Positions 26,140-35,058 of a stretch of 64,000 bases of DNA are shown one piece after another. Under the pieces are notes generated by a model. It worked only from the letters and a program-made list of their open reading frames with translations. It was not told where the DNA came from and made no database searches. The translations under genes were made by a program, and so were the position numbers. The DNA is from Microbulbifer rhizosphaerae (lineage in GTDB: Bacteria > Pseudomonadota > Gammaproteobacteria > Pseudomonadales > Cellvibrionaceae): positions 62,001-126,000 of the forward strand of contig NZ_JACHWZ010000001.1 of assembly GCF_014191725.1 (NCBI RefSeq), written 5' to 3'. Position 1 is the first letter of the stretch, and each line of letters starts with the position of its first letter.

Positions 26140-26916
26140 ATGCAAACACTCGACTGGAAGAACACCCCCGCCGCCATCTGGCGCGCCAAACACGCCCGCC
26201 TGAAACCGGTGCGCCGCCTGGACCCTATACGCCTGGAACAACTGGTGGGCATCGACCACCAGAAGCAGCAACTGCTGGAAAATACCGGGAAATTCCTTCG
26301 CGGCGAGCCCGCCAACCACACCCTGTTGTGGGGTGCGCGTGGCACAGGCAAGTCCAGCCTGGTCAAGGCGCTGCTGAACGAATTCGGCACCGCCGGCCTG
26401 CGCTGTGTGGAGGTGAATCTGCCGGACCTGGACGACCTGCCGGAAATCGTCGACCTGCTGGATACGGATTCCGCGCGGGACTACAAATTTATCCTCTTCT
26501 GTGACGATCTTTCCTTCGAGCAGGGGGATTCCCGCTACAAGGGCCTCAAGACAGTACTCGCCGGCTCCCTTGAGCTGCCCCCGGAAAACGTCCTGCTCTA
26601 CGCCACCTCCAACCGCCGCCATTTGCTGCCGGAAGATTTGCGGGACAACGAGCAGACCCGGATAGTGGGCACCGAACTGCACTACGGCGACAGCGTGGAG
26701 GAAACCCTCTCCCTGGCGGATCGCTTCGGCCTCTGGCTCAGTTTCTATCCCGCAGACTGGCCCACCTACCTGGAAATCGTCGACCGCTATTTCGCCGACT
26801 ACAAAGGCGACCGCGAAGCGCTGCACACCGCCGCCAAACAGTTCGCGATGTTGCGAGCCAATCACAGCGGGCGCACAGCGGAGCAGTTTTATCTCAGCTA
26901 TTGCGCGGATGGGTAG
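26140..26916 (+). CDS. DUF815-family AAA ATPase
   Basis: 258 aa. Walker A is WGARGTGKSSLVK at about residues 63-75, Walker B FILFCDDLSFE, and sensor 1 LLYATSNRRHL. The sequence LDPIRLEQLVGIDHQKQQLLENTGKFL and the length are typical of the DUF815 (formerly YP_795-type) single-domain ATPases, widespread in proteobacteria and of unknown substrate. Backbone GC. No clear ribosome site except a weak purine run. It is transcribed away from the defence island and probably sat next to the decarboxylase gene before the rearrangement. Confidence 0.9.
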   Translation: MQTLDWKNTPAAIWRAKHARLKPVRRLDPIRLEQLVGIDHQKQQLLENTGKFLRGEPANHTLLWGARGTGKSSLVKALLNEFGTAGLRCVEVNLPDLDDLPEIVDLLDTDSARDYKFILFCDDLSFEQGDSRYKGLKTVLAGSLELPPENVLLYATSNRRHLLPEDLRDNEQTRIVGTELHYGDSVEETLSLADRFGLWLSFYPADWPTYLEIVDRYFADYKGDREALHTAAKQFAMLRANHSGRTAEQFYLSYCADG

Positions 26917-26950
26917 GTATAGGGGGTATACCGTCGTTTGAGCGAAAGAA

Positions 26951-26992
26951 TGTAGGAGCGGCGGGGCGGCCATCCGCTCATGGCCGCGATCG
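26951..26992. repeat. REP-like element
   Basis: tgtaggagcggcggggcggccatccgc followed by a tggccgcgatcg tail. Same family as the other hairpins; lies between convergent genes. Confidence 0.65.
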
Positions 26993-27056
26993 GGTTTTCC
27001 GAATTCTCCTGTTTCCACTTGAGAAAAAACAGGTGCCGTTAAGCACCTGTCTAGCT

Positions 27057-29438
27057 TTACAGGTTATGTTTTGCTTGGTGGTTACCCCCGCAGTTTCCAC
27101 AACAGGCGCTGTCGACATTCTCGCTTTTGGCCGCCTGATCGGATTCCGCATAGGCGAGTGCGTAAGTCTGGGCACCGGATTCCGCTCCGACGGGTTCGGA
27201 CGCATCCGGAAAGAAGAGCCCTTTAACCACCTGCCAGCACACCGCCAGGGCGCCGACGATAAACACCACGTCGCCAATGGTGCGCACCCAGCGCAGGTTG
27301 TGCAGCAGATCGCTTTGCAGGAAGGCTTCGCTGCGCGCATACCACATGCCCTCGGAGGCGCTGGCGAGGAACTGGATGACGCCGACCGGCAGCAGGCTGG
27401 TAAACAGCATCATCGCCAGGCCGATATTCAACCACCAGAAGCCGATGCTCATCAGTTTGTCGTTAAACACCAGTTGCGGGCGGATATAGCGCAGCACCAG
27501 CAGCGTGAAGCCCAGTGCCAGCAGGCCGTAGACTCCAAAGAGCGCGGCGTGGGCGTGGGTAGCCGTGGTGTTCAGGCCCTGCACATAGTAGAGCGAAATG
27601 GGCGGATTGATCATAAAGCCGAGGACACCGGCACCCAGCATGTTCCAGAAGGCGACCCCGACAAAGAAGAGCAGCGGCCACTTGATGTTCTGCATCCAGG
27701 GGGCGGCGTGCTTGAGGCGCCAGTTCTCCCAGGCTTCGTAACCGAGTACCACCAGCGGCACCACTTCCAGCGCACTGAAGGTGGCGCCAACGGCCATCAC
27801 CGGAGTGGTGGTGCCGGAAAAGTACAGGTGGTGGAAAGTGCCCGGTACGCCGCCCAGCATAAACAGCGAGGCTGATGCCAGGCTTGCGGCGGTCGCCATG
27901 GTGCGGGATACCAGCCCCATGCTACAGAAGATAAAGGCCAGGGCCGCAGTGGCGAAGACTTCGAAGAAACCTTCCACCCACAGGTGAACGACCCACCAAC
28001 GCCAGTATTCCATTACGGAGATGTGGGTGCGCTCGCCGTAGGCCAGCCCGGCACCGTAGAAGAGACCGATGGCAATTACGGAGGCGGTCAGCAGCGCCAG
28101 CAGGTTTTTGTCACCGGGCTGGCGCAGTGCCGGTCCAATGCCGCGCAGCATCAGTACCAGCCAGAAAGCAACACCGAGGAATTTGCCGATCTGCCACAGG
28201 CGGCCCAGGTCGACATATTCATAACCCTGGTGGCCCAGCCAGAAGTTCCACTCGGCCGGCATGATCTGGGCAATGGCCAGGAAGTTGCCGGCGAAAGAAC
28301 CCACCACCACCACAATCAGTGCCCAGAACAGGATGTCCACACCCAGCTTCTGGAATTTGGGGTCCCTGCCGCCGTTGATGACGGGCGCCAGGAACAGGCC
28401 CGCCGCCAGAAAACCGGTGGCAATCCAGAACAGCGCCGCCTGGATATGCCATGTGCGCACCAGGCTATAGGGGAACCACTCGGAGACATTGATACCGTAA
28501 AAACTCTGCCCCTCTACCGTGTAGTGGGCGGTAAAGCCGCCGAGAAACACCTGTGCGGTAAAGAGTGCGACCACCACGAACAGGTACTTGCCCAGCGCTT
28601 TTTGCGAAGGGGTGAGCGCGAAGGTGGTGATGGGATCTTCTGCGGGGGCAGGGAGTTCCTCTTCGTCCTCCCTGCGCAGGAAGGCCCAGCCCCACACCAG
28701 CAAGCCCACCCCGGCAATCAGCAGAACCACACTGGCAATGGACCAGACGATATTTTCCGCGGTCGGCTTGTTGTCGATCAGCGGTTCGTGGGGCCAGTTG
28801 TTGGTGTAGGTGGCGCCATCGGCGTAGCGCTCGGTGGCTGCCGCCCAGGCGGTCCAGAAGAAAAATTGAGCCATCTGCTCGCGCCGCTCGCGGTCGGGCA
28901 GGGTGTTTTCCTTCATGGCGTAGTTCTCGCGTGTGCCCTGGAGTTCCGGGGCATCGCTGAACAGGCGGCTGTAGTAATCCGCCGTTTGCGCTATGGCCTG
29001 TGCACGCCGCTCGGATATCACCAGGGTATCGGTATCGGCGTGATAGGTGTTGGTGCGGTAGGCGGTTTTCAGTTCGTACTGGAGCGCGTTTTGCCGGCGC
29101 CCGTCCAGGTCCGCATAGTCCACACCGTATTCATCCCCGGCGGCCAGATCGAGCCAGGCGTTGAGCTCCCGGTGCAGCCAGTCGGCCGTCCAGTCCGGTG
29201 CCTGATAGGCGCCGTGGCCCCAGATGGAACCCAGTTGCATTCCACCCACCGATTGCCAGGCGGTTTGGCCGTCGAGGATGCTGTCGCGGGTCATCAACAG
29301 CTGATTATTTTCTGTGACCACCTGCCCCGGGATGGGCGGTGCCTTGCGATACACTTCCGTTCCGACGTACCCCAGGAGTGCGAAAGTGACGGCCAAAATG
29401 CCGATCAGAGTCCACCAGAGTTTGCGATACTGGCCCAT
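27057..29438 (-). CDS. norB: Quinol-dependent nitric oxide reductase (qNOR)
   Basis: 793 aa single-subunit NO reductase, which reduces two NO to N2O using quinol. The N-terminal periplasmic extension (~residues 30-220, with GQTAWQSVGGMQLGSIWGHGAY) replaces NorC and separates qNOR from cNOR. About 12 further membrane segments carry the heme-copper oxidase core, with histidine motifs VHLWVEGFFEVFAT, FHHLYFSG and HAHAALFGVYG. The C-terminal tail is ~40 residues longer than usual and ends in a Cys/His cluster (ACCGNCGGNHQAKH). Starts 1 nt after ytfE stop, so the two form an operon. Role is NO detoxification or denitrification. Confidence 0.95.
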   Translation of the reverse strand: MGQYRKLWWTLIGILAVTFALLGYVGTEVYRKAPPIPGQVVTENNQLLMTRDSILDGQTAWQSVGGMQLGSIWGHGAYQAPDWTADWLHRELNAWLDLAAGDEYGVDYADLDGRRQNALQYELKTAYRTNTYHADTDTLVISERRAQAIAQTADYYSRLFSDAPELQGTRENYAMKENTLPDRERREQMAQFFFWTAWAAATERYADGATYTNNWPHEPLIDNKPTAENIVWSIASVVLLIAGVGLLVWGWAFLRREDEEELPAPAEDPITTFALTPSQKALGKYLFVVVALFTAQVFLGGFTAHYTVEGQSFYGINVSEWFPYSLVRTWHIQAALFWIATGFLAAGLFLAPVINGGRDPKFQKLGVDILFWALIVVVVGSFAGNFLAIAQIMPAEWNFWLGHQGYEYVDLGRLWQIGKFLGVAFWLVLMLRGIGPALRQPGDKNLLALLTASVIAIGLFYGAGLAYGERTHISVMEYWRWWVVHLWVEGFFEVFATAALAFIFCSMGLVSRTMATAASLASASLFMLGGVPGTFHHLYFSGTTTPVMAVGATFSALEVVPLVVLGYEAWENWRLKHAAPWMQNIKWPLLFFVGVAFWNMLGAGVLGFMINPPISLYYVQGLNTTATHAHAALFGVYGLLALGFTLLVLRYIRPQLVFNDKLMSIGFWWLNIGLAMMLFTSLLPVGVIQFLASASEGMWYARSEAFLQSDLLHNLRWVRTIGDVVFIVGALAVCWQVVKGLFFPDASEPVGAESGAQTYALAYAESDQAAKSENVDSACCGNCGGNHQAKHNL

Positions 29439-29439
29439 G

Positions 29440-30108
29440 TCAGAGTCCCCCTAGTCCATCGATACGTTCAAACAGCAGGTTGTTTTCCAGGTGAATGTGC
29501 TCCTCCAAGTCCCGCTCCAGTGTGGCGAGCCCCAGGTAAAGTGCGTACCAGGTATTGCAGGCCCCATTGGGTAAGGTCAGATTCCGGGTCAATTTGTTGA
29601 TCTGTTGGAGAGCCTGGACGTGGTCGTGGTGCTCATGGCGCATCATCGCCACCGGCGCCCTGGCCATGGCCGACATGCCCCGCATGATCATGGGAAAGAG
29701 AATCTCCTCCTCCTTCTGCATATGCCTCTCCAGTTCAGCAAACATCTGTTCCAGATGATCCGCCAGACCGGCGGGACATTCCGGGTGGCCGCGATGTACT
29801 GACTCGACCCGGGCCGCCAGGTGTATCAACTGGGGCAACTGCTGCCGGTGGTACTCGTGATAGCGGGTGAGTATGTGCTCGATCAATGCGCCGCTCGGTG
29901 CCCGATCCCAGTTTTCTGTTTCCGGCTGGCCTATGAGGGCATCCAGCTCCGCCGCTATGGCTTCTGCGTCCAATGCTTTGTAGGCAGTGGCTTCGCGCAG
30001 GGTCTGCTTGCCGCCATTACAAAAATCCAGGCGGTAGGCAAAAAACACCGCCGTAGCGCCTGGAATCTGACGCGCAAGCTGGCCCAGGGGTTGATCCAGG
30101 GTATTCAT
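29440..30108 (-). CDS. ytfE: Di-iron iron-sulfur cluster repair protein (RIC/YtfE/ScdA)
   Basis: 222 aa. The N-terminal ScdA_N motif is present as DFCNGG at ~27-32. A hemerythrin-like four-helix bundle follows with metal-binding histidines in HILTRYHEYH, RHMQKEEEILFP, RHEHHDH and HIHLENNLLFERI. RIC proteins repair Fe-S clusters damaged by NO and oxidants. It is the first gene of the leftward ytfE-norB operon, about 220 bp from an NsrR-type palindrome, in agreement with NsrR control of both genes in other bacteria. Confidence 0.93.
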   Translation of the reverse strand: MNTLDQPLGQLARQIPGATAVFFAYRLDFCNGGKQTLREATAYKALDAEAIAAELDALIGQPETENWDRAPSGALIEHILTRYHEYHRQQLPQLIHLAARVESVHRGHPECPAGLADHLEQMFAELERHMQKEEEILFPMIMRGMSAMARAPVAMMRHEHHDHVQALQQINKLTRNLTLPNGACNTWYALYLGLATLERDLEEHIHLENNLLFERIDGLGGL

Positions 30109-30331
30109 GAAGTTCCTCCTCGAGGCTGATCTATCGGATAAGGAACCCCTGAAAAACTACTGCGCGTGCGCCTGGCGGCGTCCGGCGGTGCTGGTGCGCC
30201 AGCCCGGTCGCAATGCTCATGTACTACTTGTACACTCCGCTTCCTCCGCTCCGGCAGCCACCACCAGCCACCCGCTCGCTACGTTTTTCAGCGGTCCCAT
30301 AACAATTGGGCGCGCCATCGGCTGCAACCTT
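30109..30331. other. Spacer between ytfE and the NO control elements
   Basis: About 220 bp of GC-rich sequence with several short palindromes (for example tggcggcgtccggcggtgctggtgcgcca) and no reading frame worth calling. It would form a long 5' leader for ytfE if transcription starts at the NsrR/FNR sites. Confidence 0.45.
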
Positions 30332-30354
30332 AAGATGCATTGTGTTTGCATCTT
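30332..30354. promoter_or_regulatory. NsrR-type operator
   Basis: A 23-bp palindrome with perfect 8-bp arms AAGATGCA and TGCATCTT and the 11-1-11 layout of NsrR sites. It lies between divergent NO-response genes in a locus that encodes NsrR. A weaker related palindrome, aaatgcatcattt, lies at 30458-30470, close to the rightward gene start. Confidence 0.82.
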
Positions 30355-30394
30355 TAAAACATGCAAACAATAGTTATCTTAAGAGGGTGGGCTC

Positions 30395-30408
30395 TTGATC
30401 TGGATCAA
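30395..30408. promoter_or_regulatory. FNR/DNR-type box
   Basis: TTGATCTGGATCAA is a perfect TTGAT-N4-ATCAA site for FNR/DNR/ANR-type regulators. It lies 78 bp before the DUF454 start, suggesting activation under low oxygen or NO combined with NsrR repression. Confidence 0.82.
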
Positions 30409-30485
30409 GGCCCCTTCCATCTACGGCCTTGAAGTGCCTGGCGCAAAGATATAAATTAAATGCATCATTTGATTGGAAGTACGCG

Positions 30486-30869
30486 ATGAACGCCAGTCTA
30501 CTGCGGCGCCTGCCCTGGCTGTGTCTGACCTGGAGTTGCCTGGGGCTGGGGACGGCGGGAGCCATACTGCCTCTGCTCCCCACCACACCGTTTCTACTGT
30601 TGGCGGCCTGGGCCGCCCCCAAAGCTTCGCCCCGGCTGGGCCGCTGGCTGGAGGAGTCCCCGCGATTTGGCCCGGCGATTCATGCCTGGCGCAGCCAGGG
30701 CGCCGTGGCCTTAAAAGCCAAGGTTGCAGCCCTGGGCCTTATGACAACCAGTTGGCTGGGCCTCTGGCTGCTGGGCGCCGCCCAGTGGGTGCTGCTGTTT
30801 ACCGGCCTGCTGTTTGTCCTGGTGGGAGCCTGGCTCTCAACCCGTCCGCAGCCGCGGGGAGTCCGCTGA
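30486..30869 (+). CDS. DUF454 (YbaN-like) inner membrane protein
   Basis: 127 aa starting at ATG 30486 behind GGAAG; an in-frame upstream extension to 30429 overlaps the promoter and is not used. Three to four hydrophobic segments and the family motif ILPLLPTTPFLLLAAW at ~25-40 with the R-F/H-W-R pattern (SPRFGPAIHAW) identify DUF454/YbaN. Function is unknown, but the gene is often near respiratory or NO/heme genes. Its stop overlaps the nnrS start (TGATG). Confidence 0.88.
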   Translation: MNASLLRRLPWLCLTWSCLGLGTAGAILPLLPTTPFLLLAAWAAPKASPRLGRWLEESPRFGPAIHAWRSQGAVALKAKVAALGLMTTSWLGLWLLGAAQWVLLFTGLLFVLVGAWLSTRPQPRGVR

Positions 30870-32053
30870 TGCAAAACGCCCAACCTCCTGCGCTGCTGGC
30901 TTACGGATTCCGGCCTTTTTTCCTGCTTACCGGCGTCTACGCGGTGGTGGTGATACTGGGCTGGATGGGATTTCTTTTCGGCGGCTGGCCGCTTCCCCTG
31001 GGTTGGTCGCCGTTCAAGTGGCACAGCCACGAGATGCTGTACGGCCTGGTATCCGCTGCCATCGCCGGCTTTTTGCTGACCGCCGTCACCAACTGGACCG
31101 GTGCGCCACCTCTCAGGGGCCGGCGCCTGCTGTTACTGGTGCTGCTGTGGCTGTCCGGGCGGGTGTTTATGTGGCTGGCCTCCTGGATTCCGGCCTGGCT
31201 GGTGGCGCTGGTGGACCTGGCATTTCTGCCGGTGCTGGCGCTCTACCTCCTGCGGGTACTGGTCCAGCACAACAACCGGCGCAACCTGGTGCTGGTGGCG
31301 GTGCTCACGCTGCTGTTTATCGGCAACCTGCTGATGCACCTGGGCTTTGCCAGTGGGCGAACCGGCCTGCTCAACACCGGTGAACAACTGGGCTTTGACC
31401 TGATCCTGCTGTTGATGGCGGTGATTGGCGGGCGCATTATTCCGGCCTTTTCCGCCAACTGGCTGCGCATGCACGGGGGCTCTCCGGACTGGGTGGCCCG
31501 CCCGGTGTGGATCGAGGGCATCGCACTGATTTCCATCGCGTTGCTGATCCCTCTGGATGCGCTGGGCGCGCCGGAAAAGATGACCGGCCTGGTGGTCCTG
31601 ATAGCGGCCCTGGGCAACGGCCTGCGTCTCTGGCATTGGGCGGGCTGGCGGGTACGCAAAGAGCCCCTGTTATGGATTCTGCACCTGGCCTATGCCTGGA
31701 TTGTGTTGGGCCTGATGCTGCGGGCGCTGGCGATGCTCACCGGTTTCCTGCCGGACAGCGTCTGGCAGCACACCCTGGGAGTGGGGGCCATCGGCACGTT
31801 GCTGCTGGGGGTTATGACCCGCGTGGCGGTGGGCCACACCGGACGCCCGCTGAAGCTGATCCCTTTCGGTCTGTGGATTTACCTGGCGATCACCGCTGCC
31901 GCGCTGCTTCGCCTGCTGGTCGCTGCGCAGGTCATCGACTTCCGCCTGGGACTGTTCCTGGCGGCGCTCGCCTGGGTCCTGGCTTTTGGCCTGTTTGTGG
32001 CACTTTACTGGCCGATACTGAGCGGCCCCCGGGCGGATGGCCGCCCCGGATAA
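30869..32053 (+). CDS. nnrS: NnrS family heme-copper membrane protein
   Basis: 394 aa with about 12 membrane segments. ALLAYGFRPFFLLTGVYA at the start and FKWHSHEMLYG (conserved His pair) are NnrS hallmarks; further conserved residues occur in GGRIIPAFSANWL and LLGVMTRVAVGHTGRP. NnrS lowers cellular damage by NO, probably through iron or heme binding. The ATG overlaps the DUF454 stop by one base. It is a standard NsrR regulon member, consistent with the upstream operator. Confidence 0.94.
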   Translation: MQNAQPPALLAYGFRPFFLLTGVYAVVVILGWMGFLFGGWPLPLGWSPFKWHSHEMLYGLVSAAIAGFLLTAVTNWTGAPPLRGRRLLLLVLLWLSGRVFMWLASWIPAWLVALVDLAFLPVLALYLLRVLVQHNNRRNLVLVAVLTLLFIGNLLMHLGFASGRTGLLNTGEQLGFDLILLLMAVIGGRIIPAFSANWLRMHGGSPDWVARPVWIEGIALISIALLIPLDALGAPEKMTGLVVLIAALGNGLRLWHWAGWRVRKEPLLWILHLAYAWIVLGLMLRALAMLTGFLPDSVWQHTLGVGAIGTLLLGVMTRVAVGHTGRPLKLIPFGLWIYLAITAAALLRLLVAAQVIDFRLGLFLAALAWVLAFGLFVALYWPILSGPRADGRPG

Positions 32054-32065
32054 CGAGATTGAACC

Positions 32066-32503
32066 ATGCATATCACCCGCTATACCGATTATTCCCTGCG
32101 TGTGCTGATGTACCTGGCGCTCAAGGGCGAGGGGCTTGCCACCATTCGCGAGATTGCCGAGAGTTACGACATCTCCAAAAATCACCTGATGAAAGTGGTG
32201 CAGGATCTCAATAACAAGGGCTACCTGACCGCCATCCGCGGCAAAAACGGCGGCGTGCGCCTGGCCGGCAGACCCGAGGACATCAATCTCGGCCACCTGG
32301 TGCGGGACACCGAGCAGGACCTGGCGCTGGTCGAATGCTTCAGCAACGGCAGGGGATGCGTGATCACCCCCGCCTGCGAACTCAAGCGGATGTTTGCCGA
32401 AGCGCTGGAGGCCTTTTTCAAGGTGCTGGATCAATACACCCTGGCGGACCTGTTGCCGCAAGGCAAAGCAAAGCACATGGTGCGCTTGTTGAGGATAGGC
32501 TGA
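32066..32503 (+). CDS. nsrR: Nitric oxide-sensing Rrf2 repressor NsrR
   Basis: 145 aa Rrf2-type winged-helix protein. MHITRYTDYSLRVLMYLAL and ISKNHLMKVVQDLNNKGYL are the NsrR DNA-binding signature. Three Fe-S ligand Cys are present in ECFSNGRGCVITPACELKRMF, at ~residues 92-106. The protein binds AAGATGCAT-type palindromes and releases them when NO attacks the cluster. Placement 12 nt after nnrS suggests autoregulation through the operator at 30332-30354. Confidence 0.95.
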   Translation: MHITRYTDYSLRVLMYLALKGEGLATIREIAESYDISKNHLMKVVQDLNNKGYLTAIRGKNGGVRLAGRPEDINLGHLVRDTEQDLALVECFSNGRGCVITPACELKRMFAEALEAFFKVLDQYTLADLLPQGKAKHMVRLLRIG

Positions 32504-32865
32504 TGGTTTTCTTGCTCAAACACCTGCACATTACCCTGGTAGTGATCTCCATCAGCTTTTTCATTCTGCGTTTTCTGGGCCGGCAGATGGAGGCAGGGTT
32601 TGTCCAGGCCCGATGGATCAAGCCCGCCCCGCACCTGATTGACACACTGTTGCTGTTATCTGGCATCAGCCTCGCCGTCCTCTACCGGCTATCCCCGCTG
32701 CAGGCGAATTGGCTGATGGTCAAGCTGATACTGATCCTCGGCTATATCGGTGCCGGCATCGGCGCCATGAAAGCGGCCGATGCCACTCACCGTATGCTTT
32801 ACGGGTTGCTGGCCCTGTGCCTGGTGGGTGGAGTGGTTTTGATGGCGGTGCTGAAGCCGGTCTGA
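32503..32865 (+). CDS. SirB2-family membrane protein
   Basis: 120 aa with four predicted membrane helices. LLKHLHITLVVISISFFILRFL and PHLIDTLLLLSGISLA are typical of the SirB family (invasion gene expression up-regulator fold), whose function is unknown. Start overlaps the nsrR stop (TGATG), so it is translationally coupled to the NO cluster. It may be an uncharacterised membrane component of the NO or respiratory response. Confidence 0.87.
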   Translation: MVFLLKHLHITLVVISISFFILRFLGRQMEAGFVQARWIKPAPHLIDTLLLLSGISLAVLYRLSPLQANWLMVKLILILGYIGAGIGAMKAADATHRMLYGLLALCLVGGVVLMAVLKPV

Positions 32866-33285
32866 TTATGGCCTGATATTTGCCCCACCTAACTTAGCGG
32901 AATTGCATTTCGCCGCGCCTTGCCCTCTTTCGGGTCAATTTCTCCAGACATGGGAAGGAACTGCTTTTCTCCCTCGGTAAGGGATTTTTTGCGTTTTCTC
33001 ATTGCTCACTGTCTTCTTCCTTAATACCTAATCTTAACTTAGGGAAGGCCTGAACAATCTGTCATCCCGGCGAAGGTCGGGAACCAGCTACTGGGACTCA
33101 TTGGGGCTGCTGGATTCCGGCCTTCGTCGGAATGACGAAAGGTTACTTATTCAGAGCTTCCATAAGAAGTTGATTATATGGATGTTTAACTATCCTTTAT
33201 AGGGTTTGATTCCTTATCCTTTTACATGGAATTCCGACCTGATATACTGTGCATATGAAAATAATTTCATATCGAAGAGATTAAT
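32866..33285. other. Gene-free region with a dispersed palindrome, before the AraC gene
   Basis: 420 bp lacking a gene. Contains the palindromic repeat at 33061-33136. Close to the AraC-type gene the sequence is AT-rich (tttacatggaattccgacctgatata...gcatatgaaaataatttcat, 33220-33272), where its promoter probably lies; atgaaaataatttcat is itself a near palindrome. Confidence 0.5.
33061..33136. repeat. Dispersed palindromic repeat (gtcatcccggcgaagg type)
   Basis: Arms gtcatcccggcgaagg and ccttcgtcggaatgac flank a ~44-bp centre. This type of repeat is common between genes in many gammaproteobacteria. Confidence 0.7.
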
Positions 33286-34299
33286 ATGCCTCGCAGAAAG
33301 GACTTTAAAAATGTTGTCCGCCAGAGAGTTAGTATAGACTCCGCGATTACCTATATTCGACAAGAATACGCTGAAAAATTAGACGTTAACATTTTAAGTG
33401 AAATTTCACACTACTCTAAATTCCATTTCCAACGGCTATTCAGTGAAGTGACTGGAGAAACATGGTCGGAATACCTGCTAAGAGTTCGGCTTCTGAATGC
33501 GAGCAACAAGCTTATTCAAACTCAGGAAAAAATAAACGATATTGCTATTGGTTCAGGATTTGTCACTCAGACTGGATTTTTAAAGGCTTTCAAGAAGTAT
33601 TATTCTCTCACTCCAACCCGGTATAGACAAACCTACTATGGCAGCGAGCCTTTTTTTAATCAATTTCGCGTAAATAGAATTTGCTCGAATATAAAAGAAG
33701 AGTTAGTCAATGTGATGCCCTGTAGTGCATTAGCAGCTTACTCTGCAACGAATCTCAACGAGAAATCCGACCCTTCCGTTTGGGATGCAATTAAGAAACT
33801 TTGCAAATCTTTAGATGCGTCCTTTAATACCAGGCCCCAGCTGGAACGTTTTGCGCTTTCGTTCTCTGACATAAATAAAATTGAACACGCAAGTAACCAA
33901 AAAAATTTTTTGGCAATGTTGCTGGTTGATGATATTCGAAAGGTGAAAAATTCAACATTAAAGCAGGTTGCTATTCAAGGCGGGGTTTATGCACGTTTTT
34001 TTCACCAGGGCCCTCTCAGTGAGCATACGATAAATAAGATTCTTTACAGCTGGTTTCCTCAAAGCGGCTACAAAATAGACACTAAACGACCGATGATAAT
34101 GATGCCTGAGGGCGCCTTTTTAAAAGATGTCTATGACCGATTTTTGGGTAGAGAACCAGATAAAAAAGTATACGTTTATCAAAGCCTTGAGCTGACTGCG
34201 GAGCAGATTTCTCACTTCTGTTTGAGAATATACGTCCCTCTACTATCTGATTCCCTTACTGATCTCCAGTGGCAAGATATATCTAATATTGCAATATGA
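33286..34299 (+). CDS. AraC-family regulator with GyrI-like effector domain
   Basis: 337 aa. The AraC/XylS double helix-turn-helix is N-terminal (residues ~18-118): LSEISHYSKFHFQRLFSEVTGE and INDIAIGSGFVTQTGFLKAFKKYYSLTPTRYR. Residues ~135-330 form the GyrI-like (SOUL/AraE_bind) domain that binds small cationic compounds or drugs in the Rob/SoxS-related group; GGVYARFFHQGPLS is the usual central motif. GC is much lower than in flanking genes, so it was probably acquired by transfer. Target genes are unknown, as no partner gene is adjacent. Confidence 0.88.
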   Translation: MPRRKDFKNVVRQRVSIDSAITYIRQEYAEKLDVNILSEISHYSKFHFQRLFSEVTGETWSEYLLRVRLLNASNKLIQTQEKINDIAIGSGFVTQTGFLKAFKKYYSLTPTRYRQTYYGSEPFFNQFRVNRICSNIKEELVNVMPCSALAAYSATNLNEKSDPSVWDAIKKLCKSLDASFNTRPQLERFALSFSDINKIEHASNQKNFLAMLLVDDIRKVKNSTLKQVAIQGGVYARFFHQGPLSEHTINKILYSWFPQSGYKIDTKRPMIMMPEGAFLKDVYDRFLGREPDKKVYVYQSLELTAEQISHFCLRIYVPLLSDSLTDLQWQDISNIAI

Positions 34300-34328
34300 A
34301 GACGCGTTGTAACTACTCACCCCCTGTA

Positions 34329-34460
34329 GGAGCCTGCTTGCAGGCGAATAAGAACAGAACTCCGTAGCCATTTACCGGGCACATCCCTGTGCTCGGCCCT
34401 TCGGGCAGCTTCGCTGCGCCAACTCGCTCCAGGCGATTTGATCGCCTGCAAGCAGGCTCC
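34329..34460. repeat. Long inverted repeat element
   Basis: Perfect 19-bp arms (ggagcctgcttgcaggcga at 34329-34347 and its complement at 34442-34460) enclose ~94 bp with internal short hairpins. A REP or MITE-like cruciform unit between AraC and the FG-GAP cluster. Confidence 0.75.
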
Positions 34461-34857
34461 TGATATGGATTGCATTTGCACTGCAACTATTTGAGAAAAA
34501 AGGCTTTTTCTTTCGGATCAAATATTGACCAATCCCTCGGGCTTCATGGATTGCTGCCTATTTCATAAGCATTGCCATCCATAAGGTCTACAAGCAGGCT
34601 CCCTTTAACCGGCATGGGTTCTCTGTGGGTGAGTAGTTACGGCGCGCCTTTATTATTAATAGCACTCCAGGAAGAAAGTGACTCGCAAATCTCTGATAAG
34701 TTTCCCTTTGAATTAATCTGAAGCTGGTATTGGTTAGCTTGCCTGCAATGAGTTCACTTTATGTGGGTGCATTTTTTGTGAAAAAATTGTTGTGTATTTA
34801 GAGTCAAATTTGAAGTTAGAGCCAAATTTGAAGCACTACTATCTCTGCCGGGGGCTG
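34461..34857. other. Gene-free AT-rich spacer
   Basis: About 400 bp with no gene. It has short direct repeats such as tcaaatttgaag / ccaaatttgaag near 34802-34830, just before the FG-GAP remnant begins. Confidence 0.4.
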
Positions 34858-35012
34858 GGGCGGACGATCAGTTTGGCTCTGGCCTCGCACTGTCGCCGGA
34901 CGGCGGCGTACTGGTAGTCGACTCTTTCCAGGAATACAGCTCTGCCACCGGCATCAACGGGGATAAGGTCGACAACTCAGCGCCGCACAGCGGCGCTGTC
35001 TACCTTTATTAA
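34858..35012 (+). pseudogene. 3' remnant of an FG-GAP repeat lipoprotein gene
   Basis: The frame reads DDQFGSGLALSPDGGVLVV, then SSATGINGDKVDNSA and SGAVYLY-stop, the last repeat of the two full genes downstream with the same final residues. No start or signal peptide remains. The DNA after its stop matches the DNA after the next gene (cctgccc hairpin and the same leader), so this is the first, largely deleted member of a tandem array of three. Confidence 0.88.
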
Positions 35013-35038
35013 TTCATTGATTGACCGGAAAAGAATCG

Positions 35039-35058
35039 GGGCAGGTTCAGGCCTGCCC
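35039..35058 (+). terminator. Hairpin terminator after the FG-GAP remnant
   Basis: gggcagg-ttcagg-cctgccc stem-loop 26 nt beyond the stop; duplicated after the next gene at 37137-37158. No clear T run follows. Confidence 0.55.

Noticed and set aside
27984-29600. 538-aa plus-strand open frame opposite norB/ytfE
   Set aside because: Shadow frame with Gln/Gly-rich nonsense composition.
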